From positions 62,001-126,000 of the forward strand of contig NZ_AFJI01000100.1 of assembly GCF_000264785.1 (NCBI RefSeq): 64,000 bases of DNA. Direction: 5' to 3'. Shown here piece after piece: positions 1 through 7,982 of the stretch (the stretch's first letter is position 1; the number at the start of each line of letters is the position of its first letter). This stretch comes from Edwardsiella ictaluri ATCC 33202. Lineage in GTDB: Bacteria; Pseudomonadota; Gammaproteobacteria; Enterobacterales; Enterobacteriaceae. The notes beneath the pieces were generated by a model. The model did no database searches. It had not been told where the DNA came from and saw nothing but the letters and a program-made list of their open reading frames with translations. The position numbers and the translations under genes are program-made.

Positions 1-188
1 TTGACGTTAAAGCGATCCGCGAGGCGACCGGGTTAAAACAGCAGGATTTTGCGGTGGCCGTTGGCGTCAGCTATGACCTTGTAAAAAGCTGGGAAACAAA
101 ACGGCGTCAGCCGACCGGCGCGCCACGCAAGCTGCTGCTGCTGCTGCAGACCAATCCTTTTATTATCAACCAGCTTAAAGCTATTTAG
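1..188 (+). CDS. HigA/NadS-like helix-turn-helix antitoxin or regulator, 5' truncated
   Basis: The open frame enters from the window edge (first full codon at 3) and stops at 186-188. It gives about 61 residues of a Cro/cI-type helix-turn-helix: KAIREATGLKQQDFAVAVGV is helix 2-turn-helix 3, followed by a short Leu-rich dimerisation tail. This tight C-terminal architecture is typical of HigA/NadS antitoxins that bind a RelE/HigB toxin and repress their own operon. The partner would lie upstream, outside the window, so the toxin-antitoxin role is inference. It converges on the phage tail gene at 216-851 and sits where P2 would carry its baseplate genes. Confidence 0.6.
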   Translation, partial: DVKAIREATGLKQQDFAVAVGVSYDLVKSWETKRRQPTGAPRKLLLLLQTNPFIINQLKAI

Positions 189-215
189 TTCCGTGATGCG
201 CCTGTCTGGGGCGCA

Positions 216-851
216 TCAACTTTGTAGGTGGTTGATCACTAAATCTTCTATTTTCCGCACATCTTCCGCTGAAAACCCCAGCAACTGCCGCTGCGGATAG
301 TCCACCTCCAGCCCATAGCGATTCACCCGATCGCGTAAACCGTACTGGTGAACGGCAGCCATATGTCGGACACTGTTGAAAAACGAAATGGTCGCTCCCT
401 GTCCGTCGCCTTTGCCTTTCATATAGCGCGTGGTACGCAGCTTGCGGAACATGACTTTGTTGCGCAAGCGTAGCGGGCGTTTAATTTCGTTTGTGTCACG
501 GCGGAGATATCGGACGATCCTGTCTTTGCGGAAGGAACGGATATTTTTGCGTAGTGGATCATAGCCCTTCAATAGTTTTGCCCCACCCCGCCAGGCCGTT
601 AATGTTCTTTCCTCAATACTGCCACCCACTTTTTGGTACAAAAAGGTGATTTGCCCCCCGCCTTTTTGTTGCTGTTTTTTGCGTTGGATAAATGTACTGC
701 CATCCGGGTTTTTCTGTGCAGTTATCCGCTGGCTTTGCGACTGACGCAGGCGGCGGGCGATTTCACGCGCCAGTTGGGTTCGGCTTGCCGGGGAGAGTTT
801 TGCCAGCAGGCCATCGGCCCAGCGATGAAGTTGCAGCAGGTCATCATTCAT
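216..851 (-). CDS. P2 gpS-like tail completion / virion morphogenesis protein
   Basis: A 211-residue basic protein starting with an HRWADGLLAKLSPASR helix and containing many Arg/Lys residues, as in the phage virion morphogenesis family (P2 gpS). In P2 this protein acts with gpR at tail completion and head-tail joining. It is longer than P2 gpS (about 150 residues), with an extra basic middle segment. The start codon at 849-851 overlaps the stop of the preceding gene (ATGA), so the two are translationally coupled, as R and S are in P2. It is the last recognisable late gene of the prophage here; V, W, J and the other tail genes expected next are absent. Family assignment is fairly secure; activity is unknown because the prophage is incomplete. 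Confidence 0.8.
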   Translation of the reverse strand: MNDDLLQLHRWADGLLAKLSPASRTQLAREIARRLRQSQSQRITAQKNPDGSTFIQRKKQQQKGGGQITFLYQKVGGSIEERTLTAWRGGAKLLKGYDPLRKNIRSFRKDRIVRYLRRDTNEIKRPLRLRNKVMFRKLRTTRYMKGKGDGQGATISFFNSVRHMAAVHQYGLRDRVNRYGLEVDYPQRQLLGFSAEDVRKIEDLVINHLQS

Positions 852-1309
852 CAGGTACTCACAATAGTTTCACCGCGACAGGCGATTTCCCAGCCGTTGT
901 AACCGCCTTCCGGCAGCTGGTCGTTGCAGTGCTTTGCTTCTAGCCCGTCGTCGCTGCTTCGCACAATGACGCGCTCGGTCAGCGCCAGTTTGATGCTGAT
1001 ATCGTAGCTCTGGTGGTCGATGGCTTCAGCTTCAAACTGGAACGCCTGCTCACGCAGGCTACTGTTGGCAAAGGCTTCCTGCTGGTGAAGCGACACCCAG
1101 CCGACCAGTGGCACCACCAGCGTGTCAAAGGAGTCAGCGTAGTCGGTGATTAACAACTCCAGCGTGTACTGATATTCAAAACTGGTGCTGTGCCCGGCGG
1201 TGGCGACGATCCGACCCTTATTGATAAAGACCCGCAGCGTATCGGGGTTTTGCCGCAAGTGCGGGACGCTGGCAGCCAGCAGTTCACGGATGAGCTGCGC
1301 TTTGTGCAT
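851..1309 (-). CDS. P2 gpR-like tail completion protein
   Basis: A 152-residue protein beginning MHKAQLIRELLAASVPHLRQ, the hallmark N-terminus of the P2 gpR family, with the family's WVSLHQQEAF and NGWEIACRG segments further on. gpR is required to finish the phage tail and attach it to the head. It lies directly upstream of the S homologue with a 1-base stop/start overlap, and downstream of the lysis genes across a gap of about 100 bases. Position, size and sequence all agree with the P2 order. No lysB/lysC (Rz-like) genes are evident between endolysin and R. Confidence 0.85.
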   Translation of the reverse strand: MHKAQLIRELLAASVPHLRQNPDTLRVFINKGRIVATAGHSTSFEYQYTLELLITDYADSFDTLVVPLVGWVSLHQQEAFANSSLREQAFQFEAEAIDHQSYDISIKLALTERVIVRSSDDGLEAKHCNDQLPEGGYNGWEIACRGETIVST

Positions 1310-1410
1310 CAGTATGCTCCTGACAGTGGAGAATCATATGTACCTGTGCGGTGCACGGGTGCCATGCGTTTTCGGTTTGCAGCAGTGGCGTGAGATTTTA
1401 ATCCAGCACA

Positions 1411-2001
1411 TTATGCTACTGCCTTACTGAATTTCTCAAATGCGGCAGCCAGCTTCACGTCGTACTGATTACGCTTGTACTGTGGCCCGTTATAGCGGCG
1501 GGCGAATTCTGGCCAGTTTTGCCTCTTCAATGCGTCGTGGATTTTCGGGTTGGCGTCGACAAAGCGGACAAAGGCGTCAAGCTGCATCTGTTCGCTTTCG
1601 TTCATCTGGAGCTCAAAATCAACGGCAGAACGGTAACCCAGCGTTTCCCAATGGAAACCCATAATCTGGAACAGTCCCCAACTGGTACTCTCAATGGCAG
1701 AATTGATATGTATTTGTTTGGCTAGATTCAGGCGATAGTGTTCACGGTTGCTGCCCTGCCAGCCGCCTGCTTTCTCGTTTACCAGATCCGGGAACTGTTG
1801 CATCAGTTGATCAGCATCCAGACCGTGTTTTTTTAACTGACGGAACATGATATGGCGCTCAAACAAAACAACTGGACGGCCATCAGGCATAAAGCCCGTG
1901 GTGCGAGCCTCTATCTCCTGGACCGCCTGTAATGTTGCCTGTGGAATGCCCAGATACAGTGCGGCGGCCTGCTGTTGATCATGGGTGAGTGTACGTGTCA
2001 T
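1411..2001 (-). CDS. Phage endolysin, N-acetylmuramidase (DUF3380) family
   Basis: A 196-residue protein with no signal peptide, made of the N-acetylmuramidase (DUF3380) domain found in many phage endolysins. Characteristic stretches are the N-terminal EIEARTTGFMPDGRPVVLFE region, which carries the likely catalytic Glu, then STSWGLFQIMGFHWE and a C-terminal FARRYNGPQY. It would cut the glycan strand of peptidoglycan at lysis after release through a holin. Its start overlaps the end of the holin-like gene (1979-2290) by 23 bases, giving a compact lysis cassette. It occupies the place of P2 gene K, which is an unrelated lysozyme type. Confidence 0.85.
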   Translation of the reverse strand: MTRTLTHDQQQAAALYLGIPQATLQAVQEIEARTTGFMPDGRPVVLFERHIMFRQLKKHGLDADQLMQQFPDLVNEKAGGWQGSNREHYRLNLAKQIHINSAIESTSWGLFQIMGFHWETLGYRSAVDFELQMNESEQMQLDAFVRFVDANPKIHDALKRQNWPEFARRYNGPQYKRNQYDVKLAAAFEKFSKAVA

Positions 2002-2290
2002 GGCGTGCTTCCTTATGATGACGCGGTGACATAATCAGGCTGGCGAGGTTACCGCGCGAGGTAGTCAGGCAAATCAGTAGTACCGCATTAATCGCCGCCT
2101 CAGCGACAAACACATAGTGGTACAGGCTAAAGCAGATCAACACCGTCACCGAGGCGGTGCTGCACATCAGTAACCAGGCCAGCCAGCTATACAGTGGGCG
2201 GTAAACGGAGTCGTGTGCACGGCGGTAGAGGAACAGGCGAACGGTAATCATCAGGCAGATAATGGCGTTTAAGGTCAGGATCACGTTCAT
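1979..2290 (-). CDS. Holin-like small membrane protein
   Basis: A 103-residue protein with three hydrophobic segments (about residues 1-20, 33-55 and 58-80) and a charged, His/Arg-rich tail. Together with its position immediately before the endolysin, overlapping it by 23 bases, this points to a 3-TM phage holin or holin partner (antiholin). It overlaps the upstream holin gene by 4 bases (ATGA). No name can be given from sequence alone. Which of the two membrane proteins is the pore former and which is the accessory cannot be decided here. Confidence 0.6.
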   Translation of the reverse strand: MNVILTLNAIICLMITVRLFLYRRAHDSVYRPLYSWLAWLLMCSTASVTVLICFSLYHYVFVAEAAINAVLLICLTTSRGNLASLIMSPRHHKEARHDTYTHP

Positions 2291-2664
2291 TTACGCCCCC
2301 TTAAGAAATTCAGCAACTGGCTGGGGTTGTCCATCTGGCGGATCGCCCATAGCAGTACTTTGACGGTCAGGGCGGATGAAAGTAATGCACCAAAGCCGGG
2401 GGAGACTTTTTCCGTCAGGTGCTGCGGCAGATACCCGGCAACCAGCGCGGCGAACAGATCGGCGGTCAGCAAGCCGGTGATGAACGCCACACAGAAGAAC
2501 GCGATGCGCAAAGGCAGGCCGATCTCTTTTTGTGAAATCACCAGCAGCAGCGCGCCGCACAGTGCGCCCAACAGCACCGGAGCCTGTAGCGACGGGAACA
2601 GCGTGGCGATGGAAAAAGCGCTGACAGAGGCGGCGGCGACGGTACCGGTTACGGATTCATTCAT
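2287..2664 (-). CDS. Phage holin
   Basis: About 125 residues from the ATG at 2662-2664 (a GTG at 2674-2676 would add four). The protein begins with a polar NESVTGTVAAASVSAFSIAT segment and then has three or four hydrophobic helices and a basic tail ending LNFLRGRK, the layout of putative phage holins of P2-like phages. It would form the inner-membrane lesion that lets the endolysin reach the wall. It follows the tail gene X within a few bases and overlaps the next membrane protein by 4 bases. Confidence 0.7.
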   Translation of the reverse strand: MNESVTGTVAAASVSAFSIATLFPSLQAPVLLGALCGALLLVISQKEIGLPLRIAFFCVAFITGLLTADLFAALVAGYLPQHLTEKVSPGFGALLSSALTVKVLLWAIRQMDNPSQLLNFLRGRK

Positions 2665-2666
2665 AG

Positions 2667-2870
2667 TCAATCCCACAGGTTGATTCGTTGACGTACGGCT
2701 ATGGGAGCTTGTTCCGGTACGTTAACTGCCGTACTGTGCGGCAGGCGCAGCGGCAATTCGCACAGGCGCGGGTTGTCGCGGTAAAGTTGTTCGACAATGC
2801 CGGTTGTGCGCCCAAAAACGCGCCAGCAAAGCTGATCAAGCGTTTCGTTTTGCAGGCTGTAGACAATCAT
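2667..2870 (-). CDS. P2 gpX-like tail protein
   Basis: A 67-residue protein beginning MIVYSLQNETLDQLCWRVFG and ending in a VRQRINLWD motif, exactly the short LysM-like tail protein X family. In P2, X lies between the head completion gene L and the lysis genes and is essential for tail assembly. Order, length and both terminal motifs match. The frame ends in the start region of the holin gene, so the genes are tightly packed. Confidence 0.9.
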   Translation of the reverse strand: MIVYSLQNETLDQLCWRVFGRTTGIVEQLYRDNPRLCELPLRLPHSTAVNVPEQAPIAVRQRINLWD

Positions 2871-2979
2871 GGTGTTTCCCGCGCGGCGTCAGGTGATGCA
2901 GGGATAGTGGCACGGGGGCGGGAGGTGACGGGAAGGCTTCCGCTTGTAACTGAGGGCAGTACAAGCGGAAGCGGTTGGT

Positions 2980-3447
2980 TTAAATAAGGATGAAAGTACT
3001 GCGCGGCTTGCCCAGAATATCCCGCACGGCAAAGCGGGCATCGCGCGCCAGATCGTCGGCGGTGCTTTCCTTCTGTTCCGCCAGTTTGCTACCGTGGGCG
3101 GTGGCGTCAAAGTTGCGGTAGCGCTCCAGCAGGTTGGCGTGCGTCAGGCTATATACGGCGCGACGGTAACGGTGCAGGTTGACGCTTTCGCCATCCAGTT
3201 GCTCGCTGGTGGTTTCCTGAATACAGGTTACACCGCGCTGCTCCTGCTCCAGCCGCCACTCACGCAGATCGTCATTTACGCTGGCCAGCGCAATCAACAG
3301 CGCCTCACGCAGCCGTTCGTTGGTGATGGTGCCGTCCAGTCGCTGGGCGGCGCGCAGGTGCTGCGTATCGATATCGGGAAAGAAAGGGGGGTTGCTGATA
3401 ATCAGCCCTGGCTGACTGGCGGCAGGGGTGACCTGAACAAAGTTCAT
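2980..3447 (-). CDS. P2 gpL-like head completion/stabilisation protein
   Basis: 155 residues from the ATG at 3445-3447, chosen because a GGAG lies 8 bases upstream and because the protein then begins MNFVQVTP, near the family N-terminus; an upstream in-frame start at 3579 would run into the terminase gene. The protein carries the typical RLRDALLIALASVNDDL-type helix (RLREALLIALASVNDDLREW here) and an RDILGKPRSTFILI C-terminus. gpL caps filled heads before tail joining. It lies between M and X as in P2. Confidence 0.85.
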   Translation of the reverse strand: MNFVQVTPAASQPGLIISNPPFFPDIDTQHLRAAQRLDGTITNERLREALLIALASVNDDLREWRLEQEQRGVTCIQETTSEQLDGESVNLHRYRRAVYSLTHANLLERYRNFDATAHGSKLAEQKESTADDLARDARFAVRDILGKPRSTFILI

Positions 3448-3532
3448 TATATTCTCCCGGTTCGGCGGTGGACGGTGGGCGTTGCAATGGCAGAGCCACG
3501 CGCAGCCAGCCGTGCCGCCGTGCGTGAGGGTC

Positions 3533-4186
3533 TCACTCGGTAGGCTGGCTGTTGCGGATTTGCCGCTCCAGTTGCTCAATCAGTTTTTTGACGCCAACAT
3601 TTTCATCAAGCTGCAGTGCGCGCTGGAACTGCGTCAGTGCTTCCTGCGGCTGGTTTTTGCTTTGTGCCAGCCCCAGTGCTTTATGCAGGCGGGCGCGAAC
3701 CTGATCCGGCATATCCTGATCGGAGAGCAGTCCGGCGAAGGCCAGCAGGCTGTCCAGTGCCTCAAAGGTGCCGGCGATAAGCTGCTTCAGGGCGGTATCC
3801 GCGACCTCCTCGGCCACCATGCAGGCGGTTTGTCGCCGGTACTGATCCGGTGTCTGCCATCCGTGACGGATAGCGTGTTCCGCCATTGGGTAGGCAGCAG
3901 GGAAGTTGCCCGTATCCAGCGTCCACAAGAGTACCGTCATGAACACATCGTCCTGCTGTTTACTGTCGGAGGCCAGAACGCCGCTCACCCACGGCTGGTA
4001 ATCGGGCAGAAGTTCACCTTTGACCTCGATTTTACGCTCGATGGACTGAATGGCTTTCAGGCGGCGTTTATCGGTTGCCAGCTTTGCCAGCATCAGTTCG
4101 TAGCCGCTGGCGTAAGTCTGATTTTCCTGCATATTGGCAGCCAGCGCCTGATGACGTAGCAGGTGGCGGCGAGCGGGTGTCATCAT
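3533..4186 (-). CDS. P2 gpM-like terminase endonuclease (small) subunit
   Basis: A 217-residue protein starting MMTPARRHLLRHQ, with ASGYELMLAKLATDKRRLK and the YQPWVSGVL segment of the gpM terminase endonuclease family. Together with gpP it cuts cos DNA and loads it into proheads. It overlaps the capsid gene by 4 bases (ATGA at 4183-4186) and precedes L, reproducing the O-N-M-L order of P2. The C-terminal third has repeated amphipathic helices (TPR-like), usual for this family. It appears full length. Confidence 0.88.
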   Translation of the reverse strand: MMTPARRHLLRHQALAANMQENQTYASGYELMLAKLATDKRRLKAIQSIERKIEVKGELLPDYQPWVSGVLASDSKQQDDVFMTVLLWTLDTGNFPAAYPMAEHAIRHGWQTPDQYRRQTACMVAEEVADTALKQLIAGTFEALDSLLAFAGLLSDQDMPDQVRARLHKALGLAQSKNQPQEALTQFQRALQLDENVGVKKLIEQLERQIRNSQPTE

Positions 4187-5202
4187 GCGTCGTTATCCTT
4201 GAACTCGATGTTTTCAAACAGGCAACCGCAGCCGAAGTCTTCGACGACAAAGGCGTCGTTGGAGGATTCGAAGTTTTCCACTCTGTCGCGCTTCGGGTTA
4301 TCAATGATGGCGCGGCGGCGGGAGCCTTTCTGAACATAGATGGACAGGTTGCTGAACGCGGTAACCAGAATGGTGTTGCGCGGGAAGCCCGGCACGCGCA
4401 CGGCAGGGCGTCCACCGATGGTTTTCTGGCTGACCAGAATCTGCCCGGCCAGCTTTTCGCTGTTTTCATTGTGTTGGTTGAGGATCGGGAAATATTTGTC
4501 GTGCAGTACGCCACGGCCACAGATGGCCACCAGATCCGCGCCGTCGACGTGCCATTCGTCGATCAGGTTTTCTTCACCATCGTTGACCATCGCATCCAGA
4601 TTTTCATAGTCACCGCCTCTGCCGATGATAATTTTGCCGGAATCTTCCACCCCTTCGCGCATAACACGCTCCGGGGCATGGTCGCGATATTGCTGTAGCC
4701 AGCCCTTATTCACGTCCTGCAGGAGCGGGTATTGCTGGAAGTTAGTCTGTACGGCGACGTGGGTACCATTGAAGCCGATCAGGATGCGATCTAACCCCTG
4801 ACGCCGGGTAATGCTGTCGCGCACGCGGATCTGGAAGTCCGGGTGGGCCGCCCAGGCATCCAGCCGGGCATAGGGAAGGGCCGTATCGTAGTTGGTCTTC
4901 TCGCAGCGATAGCGGTTGGCTGTCAGTCTGATCGGGTCGACAGGTTCACGCTCGCGCTGGCTGGTATCGGTACGGCTGGCAGTTGGACGGTCAACGCCGA
5001 TACCGATTTTTTCCCCTTCCTGATCCACCACTTCGTGTACGTTGATTTTGGTCAGAAACTCCACGGAGGCCTGAATTTTGGTTTCCAGTGTCTGCTGTAC
5101 AGAAGGCTCTACGGTGAATTCAACGGCGGCGCTCTGTATGCCGGATAACCCGGCGATGGTTTCAACGTAAGCGTTATATTTTAAGCGGGTTTCGTTACGC
5201 AT
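4183..5202 (-). CDS. P2 gpN-like major capsid protein
   Basis: A 339-residue protein with the gpN signatures: MRNETRLKYNAYVETIAGLSG at the N-terminus, VDQEGEKIGIGV, a CEKTNYDTALPYARLDAWA segment and the LIDEWHVDGADLVAICGRG region of the HK97-like fold. It builds the icosahedral head and is normally trimmed at the N-terminus by the gpO protease encoded just upstream. Length is usual for the family and the frame is uninterrupted, so the structural module has not yet decayed despite the missing tail genes. Confidence 0.92.
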   Translation of the reverse strand: MRNETRLKYNAYVETIAGLSGIQSAAVEFTVEPSVQQTLETKIQASVEFLTKINVHEVVDQEGEKIGIGVDRPTASRTDTSQREREPVDPIRLTANRYRCEKTNYDTALPYARLDAWAAHPDFQIRVRDSITRRQGLDRILIGFNGTHVAVQTNFQQYPLLQDVNKGWLQQYRDHAPERVMREGVEDSGKIIIGRGGDYENLDAMVNDGEENLIDEWHVDGADLVAICGRGVLHDKYFPILNQHNENSEKLAGQILVSQKTIGGRPAVRVPGFPRNTILVTAFSNLSIYVQKGSRRRAIIDNPKRDRVENFESSNDAFVVEDFGCGCLFENIEFKDNDA

Positions 5203-5212
5203 CGGTGCTTCC

Positions 5213-6040
5213 TTAACAGTCGGTTTTCAGGTCGGTGCCCCCACCGGTGGCGGGCTGGCGCGGCAGCGTAGCTGGCTGTTTTGCAAGCAGGGTTTTCAGC
5301 GCGGAATAGTCGGTCTGTAGCTGCTGATGCTGCATCTGCAGTTCCGTCAGTTCGCTACGGATCTGGTCGACCTGTTCGCCACAGAACGAGGCCACTTCCT
5401 CCACGGCTTGATGGACATCGGCCATTTGCTGGTCGTCGCGGTTTTGCTTTTTACTTAACAGCGCCCTGATGCGGGTAAACAGCGTTTCACCGCCGCGTTC
5501 TTCCACCTCTTCAAATTCCAGTTCGGTTTCGATCGCCACGCTGAAGACGTTGTCCGGCGAGCGTTTGCGCGATGCCAACGGGTTGCTTTGTGCGCCGGCG
5601 CAGAAGGAGAGCATTTCGGTGCCGAGGCTGGCCGGATCGTCAGTGACCGCCAGACCGACCAGATAGGCTTTGCCGGTATCGGCAAATTTGGGGTCGACCT
5701 CAATTGAGGAGTAAACCTTCTGTCCCTTGCGGTTCATTTCAATCAGCTGGTCAGTCGGGACCAGTCGGGCGTACAGCGCCAGCTTGCCCTTCAGTAATCC
5801 TTCTTCGGCGATCTCTTCGGTTTTCAGCATGGCGACATCGCCGTAACGCTGGAATGGGCCGTCCGGTAGGATGCCTTTCAGGTGTTCGAGATTGATGCGC
5901 GCGCCGTAAACCTTCGGATCGTAGGCGGCGGCCATTTGTTCGAGCCACTGGCGTTCAAGGTTGCGCCGATCGCAGGTGGCACCTTCCACACCGATGCGCA
6001 CCCATTTGGATAGCAGTTTTTTCTTCGGCTTTTTGTCCAT
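5213..6040 (-). CDS. P2 gpO-like capsid scaffolding protein and maturation protease
   Basis: A 275-residue protein. The N-terminal two thirds is the serine protease domain (SKWVRIGVEGATCDRR, YDPKVYGARINLEHLKGI with the likely catalytic His at about residue 52, and a GLAVTDDPASLGTEML motif containing the family Ser). The C-terminal third is a helical coiled coil (about residues 205-250) that serves as scaffold. It directs capsid assembly and trims N, M, L and itself. It begins the minus-strand operon O-N-M-L-X-lysis-R-S, divergent from P. Confidence 0.9.
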   Translation of the reverse strand: MDKKPKKKLLSKWVRIGVEGATCDRRNLERQWLEQMAAAYDPKVYGARINLEHLKGILPDGPFQRYGDVAMLKTEEIAEEGLLKGKLALYARLVPTDQLIEMNRKGQKVYSSIEVDPKFADTGKAYLVGLAVTDDPASLGTEMLSFCAGAQSNPLASRKRSPDNVFSVAIETELEFEEVEERGGETLFTRIRALLSKKQNRDDQQMADVHQAVEEVASFCGEQVDQIRSELTELQMQHQQLQTDYSALKTLLAKQPATLPRQPATGGGTDLKTDC

Positions 6041-6111
6041 AACTTCCGTCCCGGCGTTGGCTAAATAAGCGAATGGTCGGGTAGTCCTCCGTGATCAGGC
6101 AACGGGCTTTG

Positions 6112-6134
6112 CTTGTAGTCACCGGGGTTACAAG
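6112..6134. promoter_or_regulatory. Dyad in the divergent O/P promoter region, possible Ogr/Delta activator site
   Basis: CTTGTA at 6112-6117 and TACAAG at 6129-6134 form a perfect 6-base dyad with an 11-base centre, in the 154-base gap between the divergent O and P genes. P2 late promoters need the zinc-finger activator Ogr (or P4 Delta), which recognises a TGT-spacer-ACA dyad upstream of the -35 region. Here TGT and ACA are 13 bases apart, one more than the usual 12. The assignment rests on position and dyad only. Confidence 0.4.
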
Positions 6135-6194
6135 TGGTATCGCTACGCGCGAATGGCGGCTGGTTTACGCTGACGGCAGAAACGGGAGGACGTT

Positions 6195-7982
6195 ATGCCG
6201 CCAGAAATCGAAAAACATCTGCTTGCCCTTCAGGACGAAGATCCGCGCCGTAAAGCCTGCTACCTATATTGGCAGGGCTTTCGTATCGTTCGGATCGCCG
6301 AACTGCTGGGGGTAAAAGCTACTACGCTGCATAGCTGGAAGCGGCGCGATGGCTGGGATGATTCAGCCCCGCTGGAGCGGGTGACGGCGGTGACCGAGGC
6401 GCGTCTGATCCAGCTCACGATGAAAGAGAATAAGGAGGGAAAAGACTTTAAGGAGATCGATCTGTTCTGGCGGCAGATGGAGCGCGGGGCAAGGGTTGAG
6501 CGCTATCGCCAGGGCGGCAATGAAGTCGACCTAAATCCGAATCTGGCCAAGCGTAACACCGGGCCACGTAGGTCGCCGGTTACCAACCAGATAACAGAAG
6601 ATCAGGCGGAGAAGCTGAAACAGGTGTTTCTGGAGGGATTATATCCGCACCAGAAACACTGGTATCGCGCCGGGCTGGAACACCGTATCCGCGATATCAA
6701 CAAGTCGCGCCAGATTGGGGCGACGATGTTTTTCGCGCAGGAAGGGTTTGTCGATGCGGTGGAAACGGGACGCAACCAGATTTTCCTGTCAGCCTCCAAA
6801 GCGCAGGCACACCAGTTTCGTCAGTACATTATCGATTTTGCCCGCGATGCGGCGGATGTGGAGCTGAAGGGGGAGGTTATTCACCTGCCCCATAACGATG
6901 GACGAATGTACTTTCTCGGCACCAACGCCCGTACCGCGCAGACCTATCACGGCAACCTGTATTTGGACGAATACTTCTGGATATACCGCTTTCTGGAGCT
7001 GCGGCGTAACGCAGCAGGGATGGCCAGCCAGAAGCGCTGGCGGCAGACCTATTTTTCCACGCCCTCCAGCATTAACCATGAGGCGTATAAATTCTGGGCG
7101 GGATTACTCTTCAATCGGGGCAGGGCGAAGAGCGAACATATTCGACTGGATCTCAGCCACCGGGCGCTGGCTGCCGGGCGGCTGTGCGAGGACGGGCAGT
7201 GGCGGCAGATTGTCACCATTGAAGATGCCATCCGGCAGGGTTATGACCTGTTCGATATTGACCAGCTCCGGCTGGAATACTCGCCGGAAGAGTTCGCTAA
7301 CCTGTTTATGTGCCAGTTTATCGACGATACCGAGTCGGTATTCCCGCTCAGCCTGTTGCAGGGCTGCATGGTGGATAGCTGGGCGGTCTGGGACGATTAC
7401 AAACCGTTCGCCCTGCGTCCCCTCGGCGAACGCTCGGTATGGGTGGGCTACGACCCCGCCTTAACCGGGGACAGCGCCGGCTGCGTGGTGGTGGCTCCAC
7501 CTGTAGTGGAGGGGGGTAAGTTCCGGGTGATTGAAAAGCACCAGTGGCACGGCATGGATTTTGCGGCGCAGGCGGAGAACATTCGCAAAATTACCGGGCG
7601 CTATAACGTGACTTACATCGGCATTGATGTGACCGGTATCGGCCACGGCGTTCATCAACTGGTGAAACAGTTCTTCCCGGCAGTGCAGGCTTTCTCTTAT
7701 TCCCCTGAAGTGAAACAGCGTCTGGTACTCAAGACGCTGGATGTCGTCCGTAAACATCGGTTGGAGTTCGACGCCGGATGGACGGATTTGGCGCAGTCGT
7801 TTATGGCGATCCGCAAAACCCTGACTCCGTCCGGTCGCCAGGTAACCTTCCAGGCCAGCCGTTCGGAAGAAGTCTCCCACGCGGATCTGGCATGGGCATG
7901 TATGCACGCCATTATCAATGAACCTCTGGAAAGCTCTGGCGGCGCGAACAGCTGGCGGGGCTTAATTAAGGTGTATGGATGA
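6195..7982 (+). CDS. P2 gpP-like terminase ATPase (large) subunit
   Basis: A 595-residue protein. Residues 1-60 are a small helix-turn-helix (AELLGVKATTLHSWKRRDGW). The centre carries the packaging ATPase: KSRQIGATMFFAQEGFVDA as the Walker A-like segment and NLYLDEYFWI as Walker B. The C-terminal half has the RNase H-like nuclease fold (VWVGYDPALTGD, YIGIDVTGIG, SHADLAWACMHA). It powers DNA packaging and makes cos ends with gpM. Preceded by GGAGGA 6 bases upstream of the ATG; it overlaps the portal gene by 4 bases. Confidence 0.93.
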   Translation: MPPEIEKHLLALQDEDPRRKACYLYWQGFRIVRIAELLGVKATTLHSWKRRDGWDDSAPLERVTAVTEARLIQLTMKENKEGKDFKEIDLFWRQMERGARVERYRQGGNEVDLNPNLAKRNTGPRRSPVTNQITEDQAEKLKQVFLEGLYPHQKHWYRAGLEHRIRDINKSRQIGATMFFAQEGFVDAVETGRNQIFLSASKAQAHQFRQYIIDFARDAADVELKGEVIHLPHNDGRMYFLGTNARTAQTYHGNLYLDEYFWIYRFLELRRNAAGMASQKRWRQTYFSTPSSINHEAYKFWAGLLFNRGRAKSEHIRLDLSHRALAAGRLCEDGQWRQIVTIEDAIRQGYDLFDIDQLRLEYSPEEFANLFMCQFIDDTESVFPLSLLQGCMVDSWAVWDDYKPFALRPLGERSVWVGYDPALTGDSAGCVVVAPPVVEGGKFRVIEKHQWHGMDFAAQAENIRKITGRYNVTYIGIDVTGIGHGVHQLVKQFFPAVQAFSYSPEVKQRLVLKTLDVVRKHRLEFDAGWTDLAQSFMAIRKTLTPSGRQVTFQASRSEEVSHADLAWACMHAIINEPLESSGGANSWRGLIKVYG

